From assembly GCA_043759735.1 (NCBI GenBank), contig JAYUQC010000120.1, positions 13,249-77,248 of the forward strand: DNA of 64,000 nt. Direction: 5' to 3'. How positions within the stretch are numbered: the stretch's first letter is position 1; each line of letters opens with the position of its first letter. The translations under genes and the position numbers were made by a program. Positions 18,061 through 27,900 of this stretch are shown here, piece by piece. The notes under the pieces are model-generated. The model searched no databases. It was given only the letters and a program-made list of their open reading frames with translations, and was not told the origin of the DNA. This DNA comes from CAISIP01 sp043759735 (GTDB lineage: Bacteria > Pseudomonadota > Gammaproteobacteria > Burkholderiales > Burkholderiaceae_C).

Positions 18061-18210
18061 TTGATGGCCGGCAAGACCATCACCCCCAAGCTGCTGCTGC
18101 GCGCAGCGCAGGTCGTCGGCGCGCGCCTGACCGCCAGGCTGGCCGCCAAGAATGTGCCGCCGGCCGGACAGGCCGTGGCCGCGCTGATCGGCTATTCGGC
18201 CGTACGATAT
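18061..18210 (+). pseudogene. fragment of an EcsC-like gene (partial duplicate)
   Basis: About 50 codons read LMAGKTITPKLLLRAAQVVG and continue to AALIGYSAVRY. They closely match the C-terminal part of the intact gene just downstream (LLVGKTITRELVLRAARTVG ... AALIGYSAVRYLGEQ, from about 18579 to 18728). Similarity stops at both ends and the frame then runs into unrelated sequence. It looks like a decayed copy left by a local duplication or partial deletion. It occupies much of the otherwise gene-free 17847-18302 interval, which also holds the promoter region of the minus-strand autotransporter gene. Confidence 0.7.
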
Positions 18211-18302
18211 GACGGTTCAGCCCGTCCCGGCATTTCTGGCAGGACATGCCGAAGCAATCGGGCACAAGCACAATCGCTGACCCAACCATACACCTGTTCC
18301 AT

Positions 18303-18818
18303 ATGCCCACCGCGCTACAACTCGCCGCGGGCCATCCGACGCTGATGGCCGCTGTCACGGATTGCCGCAGACTGTTGCACAAGCGTTCGCTGGTCGCAGC
18401 CGCCGCCAGCGTTATTCCCTTGCCCGGCCTGGACTGGGTGGTGGATGCCGCACTACTGTCGCGTTTGATACCGCAGATCAATGCCCGCTTCGGCCTCTCG
18501 CCCGAACAGATACGGCATCTGGCGCCTCGCAAGCGCGAGGCGCTGCAAAAGGCCATCCATTCGGTCGGCTCACTGCTGGTCGGAAAAACCATCACCCGCG
18601 AGTTGGTGCTGCGTGCGGCTCGGACCGTCGGCATGCGCCTGACCGTCAAGCAGGCCGCCAAATATGTGCCGCTGGCCGGACAGGCGGTGGCGGCGTTGAT
18701 CGGCTATTCAGCCGTCCGATACCTCGGCGAACAACACCTGAAGGAATGTGTGCAGGTGGTCATCGGCGCCGGCCTTGCTCTGCCTGCTCCGGGTGTGTTG
18801 ATGGAAGCAGACGGTTGA
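18303..18818 (+). CDS. EcsC-like/DUF697-like small hydrophobic protein
   Basis: 171-aa protein of uncertain function. The stretch SLVAAAASVIPLPGLDWVVD followed by LLSRLIPQINARFGLSPEQI resembles the membrane-associating helix-turn segment found in EcsC-like and DUF697-like proteins. Two further hydrophobic segments occur near residues 110-145 (KYVPLAGQAVAALIGYSAVR) and at the C-terminus. No catalytic motif is visible. I placed the start at MPTALQLAAG (18303); an upstream ATG at 18246 would add 19 residues. It stands alone on the plus strand between two minus-strand operons and has a partial duplicate immediately upstream. Confidence 0.55.
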   Translation: MPTALQLAAGHPTLMAAVTDCRRLLHKRSLVAAAASVIPLPGLDWVVDAALLSRLIPQINARFGLSPEQIRHLAPRKREALQKAIHSVGSLLVGKTITRELVLRAARTVGMRLTVKQAAKYVPLAGQAVAALIGYSAVRYLGEQHLKECVQVVIGAGLALPAPGVLMEADG

Positions 18819-18846
18819 AGGCCCGGCGTCAGACCGGCATCGAACC

Positions 18847-20436
18847 TCAAAACCGGTAGGACGCGGCGAGATGCATGCGCACGGGACTGCGCGATGCCGC
18901 AGCCCGGTTGGCGTCCAGCACCTGGGCCAGATCCGCACCTAGCTGCCATTTGTCGTAGGCGATCCGAAGACCCACGCCGGCGGCCATCAACGTATCGCTG
19001 ACGCCACCCTTGATCGATACCCGTCCGCCCTCCAGAAACACAATCGGGCGGATCTTGAGCTCGCCCATTGTGGGGCCCATGCCTTCGATATTCCACTGGT
19101 AACCATGGTCGCCCGACACAACCCGGTCGGCAAAACCGCGCACCGAATTGGCACCGCCCAGGCCGAACTGTTCGCCGGCGATCAATGCGTCGCCCGACAA
19201 CTGGCCTTTTAGCCGCCCACTGAGTTGCCAGGCGCCCACCAGGGTTGCCGCCTCGACGTTGTATCGCAGCGCATTCCAGTTCTTGGTTCCTCCGTTGATG
19301 GTGTGGTTGGCGGTCGAGTTCGCCCGTCCGCCGCCCATGTTGAACGCGTAGTCGACACCCCCGGCGACGACGCCCCAGTTGGGTTCATGGCGGAATGTGT
19401 ACTGCAACGACAGCACCCGCGAGCCGACGTTGGGCTGGATCTGTGCGCCATTGAACGTGGTGCTGTTCTTGAAATAGCGCTCGTCCAGGCCGATGCCGAT
19501 GCTCTGCTGCAGCGCGTCAACACGGTTGAGCGCGCGGGTCAGGCGAAGACTGATGAACTGGCCGCTGCCGCTGACGTCAAAAACATTGGGACCTTGCAGC
19601 ACCCGGCCGGAACTGACGTCCGAACTGGTGAACGCGGCGGAAAAGTTCATGCCGGTGCCGTAAATCGGAAACTGGTAATAGGCGCCGATCAGGCTCACAG
19701 TGTTCGGATAGCCGGGATCGGTGGTGTACGAGACCGTCATCACATGATCAAGGTCGAACAGGTTGGAATGCTGGAAACCACCACTGACGCGGCGCGTGCG
19801 GGTCGTGGAGCTGTCGCCCGAGACGGATTCGTTCAGGCTCAGCGAAGCAAAGTAGCTCACCGGATCGCTGTCTTTGACCCGGATCACCGCATCCACTGCA
19901 TTCGGTGCCGTCGATTCCTTGAACGTCACGGTCACCTGTTTGGCCGGGTTGGCATTGCTGGCGGTCACGTCGCGCCCGAGCGTCTGCACCTGCGGAATCT
20001 CGCCCTCCTTCAGACTGCCCAGGCTGCGTCGGATGTTGTCAGTCGAAAAATGGTTGTTACCGGTCACCTCGACGGTGCCGACCCGGATCTGGATCACGCC
20101 AAGGCGAATACTGCCGTCGGTGGGTTTTTGCTCGGGAATGAACACACGGTGAAAAGCATAGCCACGACCGCGCAGGTTCTTCTCCAGCGCTGCGGCCGCC
20201 GCTTCGATGTCGCGGATGGATTTCCCGGACCCGACAAACGGCGCCAGCAAAGCCTGCATTTCCTGATCCGACAGCGGCACACCTGCGTCAACGACATAGC
20301 GCTGGATGTCAAGGGTCGGCCCGCCGGGTTCGGGAGCCGGTGCCGTCTGCGCAGCGGCAAGACCCGCAAATCCGATCACAATGCCACCGAGCAGGTGCTT
20401 GTGCCGCATCGACCTTGTTGTTGTTGTTGCTCGCAT
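18847..20436 (-). CDS. two-partner secretion outer-membrane transporter (ShlB/FhaC type)
   Basis: About 529-aa TpsB transporter that moves the TpsA adhesin encoded upstream in the same operon across the outer membrane. A signal peptide (HLLGGIVIGFAGLAAAQ) is followed by POTRA domains (about 50-200; RVFIPEQKPTDGSIRLGVIQ, then VTGNNHFSTDNIRRSL) and a 16-strand-type barrel. The conserved L6 loop motif is present as LGGANSVRGFADR, and the protein ends ASYRF with a C-terminal Phe suited to Bam recognition. Start chosen at MRATTTTRS (20436); starts at 20460 or 20409 are possible. The stop of the FecR-domain gene is 11 bp upstream. Confidence 0.9.
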   Translation of the reverse strand: MRATTTTRSMRHKHLLGGIVIGFAGLAAAQTAPAPEPGGPTLDIQRYVVDAGVPLSDQEMQALLAPFVGSGKSIRDIEAAAAALEKNLRGRGYAFHRVFIPEQKPTDGSIRLGVIQIRVGTVEVTGNNHFSTDNIRRSLGSLKEGEIPQVQTLGRDVTASNANPAKQVTVTFKESTAPNAVDAVIRVKDSDPVSYFASLSLNESVSGDSSTTRTRRVSGGFQHSNLFDLDHVMTVSYTTDPGYPNTVSLIGAYYQFPIYGTGMNFSAAFTSSDVSSGRVLQGPNVFDVSGSGQFISLRLTRALNRVDALQQSIGIGLDERYFKNSTTFNGAQIQPNVGSRVLSLQYTFRHEPNWGVVAGGVDYAFNMGGGRANSTANHTINGGTKNWNALRYNVEAATLVGAWQLSGRLKGQLSGDALIAGEQFGLGGANSVRGFADRVVSGDHGYQWNIEGMGPTMGELKIRPIVFLEGGRVSIKGGVSDTLMAAGVGLRIAYDKWQLGADLAQVLDANRAAASRSPVRMHLAASYRF

Positions 20437-20447
20437 CGTGGTGCTTT

Positions 20448-21911
20448 CTAGAGTCTGCAAATTTCCTGGCCGGGCTGGCCCAGGGTTATACCAAAAAGCT
20501 GGAATAGCGGACGTTCCGACTGGCTGAACAGTTCCGGTATCGGATACGGATCGCCGGTCAGGAAGCCTGGCACCGGAGACATCCGCAGCGCGCGTCCATC
20601 AGCGCCCACGAAGCCACCCTCCCCGACTCCGAGGTCGACCCGGGAACCGCCGGAAGTCAGGAACACATGCCCATCGCGAACGAACACATAGATGCCATCA
20701 GCACCCGTGGGCGCGATGGTGGCGAACAGGTTGTCCCAGTCCACATCGACCCCGTCTGGCCGGGGTGCGGCTTGGGTAGCCAGGAACTCCGGTGCAGTAC
20801 GCAGGATGCGGCCCAGGCCGTCAATGCCGATGTAGCCGACCTGGTTCAGCGCGACATCCAGCGGGCCGACAAAGAAGTAACTGGTTCCATCCCAGGTGGA
20901 CAGGAAGAGACCATCGCGCTGGGTAGGGTCTACCGTGCTGGCGCCGGCAAAGGATTCACCCAGGGATGGGTCGACACAAGGTCCCTCGCAACTGATGTCC
21001 ATGCCCGTGCCACGTATTCCGACGGTCGCTGTCAGCGTCTTGACGGTAAAAGCCCGCGGCTCTTTCTTGCCGATCAGGCCGGTGAGCAGGCGCATCCCGC
21101 CCTTGAGCAATGACAAGCCAACGCTATCGCTGGAATCGGGCCGGTCATAGACATAGGAGTCGATGCGCATCACGGTGCCGGGGTTGACCGACAACTTGGT
21201 TCGGTCCCTGAATCCGAGCACCGCAATGCCGTCGGCACCGGTGCGTAGATCATCGCCCTGGTACAGCGACGCGCCCACTGACAGAATCCGAGGGCCTTGC
21301 CCGGGTTGTGTCGCCGTGATCGAACCGCTTGCCCGCACCACCCGCGCCACGACCGTCCCGACATTGGTCACGCCCGGCACGGACACATTGACGGCCCTTG
21401 GCGCGACGCCCTCCTGGCGACAGTCTTCGCCACAGATGCGCGCATCAAAACTCGTGCCACGGATACCTACGGTCGCGGTCTTGACCCTGAGCTCGAACCC
21501 GGCCGGATTGCGCTTGTTGACAAAGCCGGTCACCATGCGCATGCCGCCGCGCAACAGGCGCATGAAAGCAGCTTCATTGCCCTGGTCGACTGAGAATTTT
21601 TCCAGCGCAAATGTGGTCGACGGCCGCAGCGTGAATTTGGTGCCGTCACTCAGCGCAACCACCGCGAAGCCGCGCTCGGTGGTTGAAATGGTGTCTCCTT
21701 CGAGCACCGGGTCACCGCGCGCGAGGAACCGAAACCCGCCATTGGGCTGCTGCGCCGTGGCCATGCCTTGCAGGTGCGAGACCTCGCCGGCCCTGGGCTG
21801 CGCCAACGCCGCGCCCGACAGCAACGCGCCGCACAGCACCAGCAGGACGCTGGCGGTTGAAGCTCGCCGACGCTGATCGGCTGGCAGGAACTGAAACGTC
21901 GAAGTTTTCAT
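20448..21911 (-). CDS. exported protein with two FecR domains
   Basis: 487-aa protein with a Sec signal peptide (STASVLLVLCGALLSGAALA) and two FecR-like domains in tandem, at about 60-160 and 210-320. Each contains the sequence pair RM(V/L)TG ... VGIRGT (GGMRMVTGFVNK with TATVGIRGTSFDARICGEDC; GGMRLLTGLIGK with TATVGIRGTGMDISCEGPC). A Cys pair follows each motif and may form a disulfide. It has no anti-sigma N-terminus and no transmembrane anchor. It is sandwiched between TpsA (13 bp gap) and TpsB (11 bp gap) in one operon, so I infer a periplasmic or surface accessory role in the secretion system rather than gene regulation. Confidence 0.85.
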   Translation of the reverse strand: MKTSTFQFLPADQRRRASTASVLLVLCGALLSGAALAQPRAGEVSHLQGMATAQQPNGGFRFLARGDPVLEGDTISTTERGFAVVALSDGTKFTLRPSTTFALEKFSVDQGNEAAFMRLLRGGMRMVTGFVNKRNPAGFELRVKTATVGIRGTSFDARICGEDCRQEGVAPRAVNVSVPGVTNVGTVVARVVRASGSITATQPGQGPRILSVGASLYQGDDLRTGADGIAVLGFRDRTKLSVNPGTVMRIDSYVYDRPDSSDSVGLSLLKGGMRLLTGLIGKKEPRAFTVKTLTATVGIRGTGMDISCEGPCVDPSLGESFAGASTVDPTQRDGLFLSTWDGTSYFFVGPLDVALNQVGYIGIDGLGRILRTAPEFLATQAAPRPDGVDVDWDNLFATIAPTGADGIYVFVRDGHVFLTSGGSRVDLGVGEGGFVGADGRALRMSPVPGFLTGDPYPIPELFSQSERPLFQLFGITLGQPGQEICRL

Positions 21912-21924
21912 GGTGATCGCCCTG

Positions 21925-24900
21925 TCAATAGCACTGGTTCAGACGCCGGTTGCTCAAGACCAGGGAACCGTCCGCGTCCAGCCAGGCGTCGAACAGTCCG
22001 ACGCCCAGATCGGCCAGTGCCAACACATTACTGGTAGCGAACGCACCAAAATCCAACGGCGGCGGGATGAATGCAGACACGCTGAACGGGCCGAACAGGT
22101 TGGTATCGCAGCTAAAGCAAATACCCGTGATCGTGATTGCACCGGCCGTGGTCACCGTGATCGTGCCGCCACTCAGATTGACGTTGCCGGCACCAAAGTA
22201 GTTGAACACGTCGGCATTGATCGACGCGAGTGCCGCAGCCGAGTTGATCAGCGACAGATCGCCGCTGGTCGCCGCAAGATTGAAGATACCCGCCTGGATG
22301 GTCGCGTTGGCGCCAGCACCCGCGCCCGCAAGCAGGAACACGCCACTGTTGGACACCATGTCCAGTTGCGGCGGATCGATGATCGCAGCGCCCAACGCAC
22401 CGCCCTTTAGTTCGATCGGGCCGTAGATGGTGCTGATCACCGCCGCGCCGTTGGGCACGAAGATACCCGCCGTCGCGGCTGAACTGGCACCGCCCTGGAT
22501 CAGCAGTTGGCCGGCAACCATGGTGTGTGTGCCACCGGCAGATATCTGAGCTCGACCCAAGCCGTCGGTACTGCCAATCTGCACCAGACCCGCGGAGTCG
22601 TAGTCCATCAGGATCACCTGGTCGGCTGCGGTGGATAGCGCAGCCGAGGAGTCGGTCAGGCTGCTGGTATTGACGATGGACAGGGTTGCGGTGCCGATCG
22701 TGGTTCCATCGCCCTGCAGGTTGATGGTCTGGTTGCCGGTGGCAGAAATACCGGCAAAGGGAGCCGAAACCGGCGATGCAGTCGACAGGTTGATCGCAAT
22801 CGTGTCCGCGGTGATCGACTGCGCGCCGGCTGTGCTGATGTACGTCAGCCATCCGGCCTGGTTGTCAATCGTCAATCCGCCACCGACGAAGATGTTCTGG
22901 GTCGGACCCAGCGATTCGATGCTGGTGACACCGGTACTTGGCGTAGCGGCGGGCGCCAGCAGTGCCAGGTTACCGCCCACGGTGATCGCCTGGCCGCCGC
23001 TGCCATTTTGCTTGACCCAGGCGTCGGAGCCAAATCCGCCTCCGGTGACCGACATGTTGCCGGTGACGTTGATGCTCTGCTGGCCACTAGTATTGTTGCG
23101 AATGGCTGTTTCATTCGATCCCGGGACGCTGCCGCTACCGCCGACCATGGCCAATGTGCCTTGCACGGTCATGTTTTGCCCGGTGCCGGCCAACAACGTC
23201 GCACCTGCATTGTCGCCAGCGCCGCCGGCAAGGGTCAGGTTGGCCGAGGTGAGCAAGCTCTGGAAACCGGCGCTGGACATGATGCGTGCATAGGCACCGG
23301 ACGCGGAACCACCGGTAAGACTGATGTCGTCGGTCCGGTCCCGGTTGGAAGAGACGTTGCCAATGGTCTGTGTGCCCGTGTTCGTTACGACTTCCGCAAA
23401 TGCATTGGCCGCGGCGCCGATCAGCGCGATGCTGCCACCTGCATCGATCGTCTGACCCGTTGCCGCCCTGATAAAGGCCGCCGATCCGACTCCGTTCCCC
23501 GCCTGGACCAGGATCGAACCGGACGGGTCGTTGCCAAAGGATGTCGATGTACTGCCGATGTTCTGAGAGCCCGCCGTCGACTCGATCGAGGCCTGCATGC
23601 CCGCGCCCGGCCCGCCCACCACGGACAGGTTTTCGCTGGTCAGGATGGTCTGGCTGCTTTGCGCCAGGATGCGCGCGATGCCGCCGCTGCCGGCCTGCAC
23701 CAGTACGCTGTCGGTGGCGTCGTTCGAATTGTTGGAGGTCGATCCGATCGTTTGCGAACTCGCCACACTGCGGATTTCGCCCGATGCACCGGCCCCGGCG
23801 CCACCGACGACGCTGATCGAGCCGCCGCTGCGGATGGTCTGATTGGTTTGTGCCTTGACCGACGCAAATGCGCCGGATGCGGTTCCGCCTTGCACCAGGA
23901 TGTTGCCCGTCGGGTCGTTGCGGAAATTGCTCGCGTTTCCAATGTCCTGGCTTGCGTTGATGCTCTCGATCACCGCGGTCATGCCAGCCGCCGAACCGCC
24001 CAGTACCGATATGGTCTCACTGGCCCGAATGGTTTGGGCGTTGTTGGCCCGGATACCCGCCGTGCCCCCGGAGCCGGCCTGCACCAGGATACTTGCGGTT
24101 GGATCAAAGGAGATGTTTCCGCTGAACGTTGTCGTTGAACCCACCGTCTGCGACGTACCGCCAAAGATCTCCGCCAAGGCGCCCGTGCCCGAGCCGCCGA
24201 GAACCCGGATATCGCCCGAACTCTGCACGGTCTGGACAGTGCCGGATCGGATCGATGCCGTGGCGGCATTTCCGGTGCCACCTTGTACCAGCACCAGATC
24301 GGTGGCCGTGCCAAACACGGTCGTGCCAATCGACTGGCTCCCCGAGATCGACTGTATCGCGGCCGATGCGCTGGCGCCGCTGCCACCCTGCACGATGACG
24401 TTACCGGCCAGGCTGATGACGGTCTGGCTGGTCCCCGCCTGCAGCAATGCCGCGGCATTGTCGCCACCGCCCAACACCGAGACATTGCCCACTGCCCCGC
24501 TGGTCTGGCTTCGGCTGGCCTGCACGGTTGCTGCTGTGCCGTCGGTCGCGCCGCCCTGCACCAGCAACAGATTGCCAGCGCTCAAGAACTGGTTGCCGGT
24601 TGAGCCGATATTGGCCAATGCACCGACCACTCCGGCCGAGCCGCCAACGACGCGAATGTCGCGGCCGGCGTTCAGTACCTGGGTAGCGAACGGCGTTATG
24701 TGCTGGACACTGGCCGAGCCTGCATTGGCGCTGACAAGAATGTCGCGCCCGGCCGACACGGTGCTACTGCCAAACGCACCAGCCTGGGCCACCGCCACGC
24801 TCTCGCCCGCCGCCGCACCCGCGGCAATCACGACGTCCTGGCCGGCGCGCAGATCGTAGGTGTTGGCAACAATGCTTCTTGGCCCACCGCCGGCCTGGAT

Positions 24901-27900
24901 ACGCAGGTCACCCGTGGAGTTGAAGCCAAAACCGGCATACAGTGTCAATGCCGTGATGTTGCCGATATCGCCGCCCACGACGATGTTTCCATCCGTCGCC
25001 GTCAATGCAAACGCAGTGGCGACGACGGGACTCAAGGGACCGAGCAATAAATCAAAGCCGCTGCGCGATAGCAGCAAGCCCGAGAAGTTGCCGCCGATGT
25101 CATTGACCGAAACTGCGCCGCTGCCACTGGCTGATGCGGTGATCGACAACTGGGTCAGGGCCGCGTTTGCCAGGTCGACTTCAATCGCGTCGCGGGCCGA
25201 CACATTCAGCCCCACCGCGCCACGGGTCAGGATCGGATTCGCGGCGCTGCCGATGCTGCCATTGGCGGCGTTGAGCGTCGTGCTCCCACTGGCCGCGCCA
25301 TTTCCGTCACGCGTATCGATCTGGAATGGCTGCGCGCCGACGCGCACGATATTGCCGTTGTCCGCCGTCAGCGAGACGCTGCCCCCCAGGCTCAGTATCT
25401 GTTCGACATTGATATGCTGGTTCGCGTCACCGAGGGTGCGCGCGGCCACCGAGCCTGCGGCGCTATTTACCGACGTCAGGTCCACCCGACCATCGGTGGC
25501 ATCGACTCTGACAAATCCACCGCCCGTGACGACCGAGGTCAGCACGATGTTGCCCCCGGCGCGCAGGTCCAGGCTGCCGTTGCCCATGGCCACCGCGTTG
25601 GCCGTGATGTTGGCCGCAGGCGCAAAGACGTTGATGGAGGAACTACCCGTCGCGCCAAAAATGCCGACCGTATTGATCACGATATCCGTGATCGTGGCCG
25701 AGGTCTCGGTATACCGATCGGTCATGCCGGTATCGGACGCCAACTGCAACGCCAGCTGGTTGCCGGTGGTCAGGTAGGTCAACAGCTGGTTCACGCCGTT
25801 ACCGCGTACCTGCGACCCGGCGCCGGAGCCCGCGACACTGCCGTCAGCGCTGACATTGACATTGGTCAGTGCCACGTCGGACCGGACATCAAACAGACCA
25901 CCGGTGGACAGCGTCAGGTTGGTCGTATTGGTCAGGCCGTTGGCCTGAATATTGGCCATGCCCGTTGTTTCCAACCGCACGGTCGGTGCGGTCACCGTGG
26001 TTCCGCTGGTCGTCAGATCGATGTGATCGGTAGCGGAGATGAATACATTGCCGGCCGACAAGTCGATCGCGGAGCCCGGCGCGTAGGCGGCCGTCGCATT
26101 GATCGTCAATGAACCATTGCCCACAGACATACTTCCGGTATTGAATGTGGTGCCTGTCACGTCCAATGACGATCCGGAGGCCAGGATGCCGGTATTGAGC
26201 GTGCCGGCGCTGACCGTGGTTGTGCGGGCGGCACCCGTGATGCCGCCGGCAACATTCAATGTGCCGCCCGAGACGGTCTTGTCGAAACCGCCGGTGATGG
26301 CCTGTGCCGTGATGCTTTGCGCCGCCATTCCAGCCGTCACCGTCACGGTGTCGGTCTGGTTGTTGCCGCCAAGAAAAGTCACGCCACCAGCAATACCCGC
26401 GCCGCCAACCGATATCGAACCACCGGCAATCAGCGATGTCAGCGTCGAGCTGGTCACCGCCCCGCCGGTGCTGATGTCGCCTGCGGCGCGCAGGCTGACC
26501 TGATCCGCCTCCGCGCGGAAAGCGTTGCGCGACGTGCCGGTTCCCGTCACCGCGCCGGTGACCGTGACATTGCCGCCCGAACTGTCGACTTTGATGAAGG
26601 TCAGGCTGTCGAGGCCCCCTGCCACGATGATATCGCCCCCCGCATCGAGCACCAACTGGTCGGGAATGGCGCCGTTGAAGTCGGACCGATTGGTTCCCAG
26701 CGTGGTTATCGCCCCGGTAGACATGGCTGCGCCGCTGACCAGGTTGACGCTGTTGGCGCGGATGATGTTGGTCATCGGCAATGCCTGCGTCAGCGTCGTA
26801 CCGGCGCTCAGCGACAAGCGATCGAGCCCGGTGGTGTTCAGGTCCACGTTGCCAAACGCCAGTCCGCTGGCACCGGCGGCCGCAAAGCTGAACAGGTTCA
26901 ACGGGTTCCCCGCCAAGGGCACCAGGTTGCCGATGGTGATGACGGCTCCGTCACTCAGCGCTGTAACGTCCAGGTTTTCCGAGGTGAAGGTCGACGTATT
27001 GCCGGTGCCGATACCGGCCGCCGACGCCGACAAACGGATGGTGGAGAGCGAACGCTCGACCATGCCATTGGTTGCGGCTACATGGAACTGGCCTGCGCCC
27101 GACGTGATGTCAAGCGTGCCACTGGTGTCAAACGTGATGTCAAGCGTGCCACTGGTGTCAATATTGACTGGTGCAGTAGCCCTGCCGATATCGGTGCCGG
27201 CGTTCAGTGTCACGGATTTTGCCGCACCGGCAATGATGTCCAGCGGTCGCGCAAACAAGGCGTCTCCAATGGCGCTGCCGGCGAACACCGATACATTGCC
27301 CGTTGCGCTGATGTCATTTGCGGCATTGTCCAGCGTCGTTCTTACCGAGCCAACAAAGGAGTTCAGATTGACATTGCCGGAATTGCTGTTCACGTCGTTC
27401 GCACGGATCGAGGTGAAATCGATGTTGCCGGTCGCATTCACTTGCACATCACCATTCGAACCAACGCCGGCCGACAACTGACCCAGCGTGGCAGCGCCGC
27501 CCTGGACCGACACGCTGATCGAATCACGCGCCGTCAGATTGCCGGTTGCGCTGAGCGAGCCTTGATCCGTCGACAGACTGATGCCGCCCGACACGCTGCG
27601 ATCAACAGCGCCCGTGAGGGTGAGATTGCCGACGCCGTCGTTGCGAACCGTAAAACCATTGGCGGCACCGACCGGTTCGGCATTGCCGATGGTGATGGTG
27701 TTGTTGGTCGGCTGGCTTACGAATGCCGAGGGCGAGAAGGAGCCACCTGCCTGGACGAAAACGCCTCGCGACACGGCCATGCTGGTCACGCTCACGTTGC
27801 CATGGCCCTGATTGCTGATGTCCAGGCTATCGCCAATCACGACCGTTCCAAGCACGATGTTGTTCGCGGTGCGATGGCTCGTGCGCGGGAAGTTGAACGA

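Noticed and set aside
10404..21911. FecR-domain proteins as part of an iron-uptake sigma/anti-sigma system
   Set aside because: No ECF sigma factor or TonB-dependent receptor gene is nearby, and the proteins lack the anti-sigma N-terminus and membrane helix.
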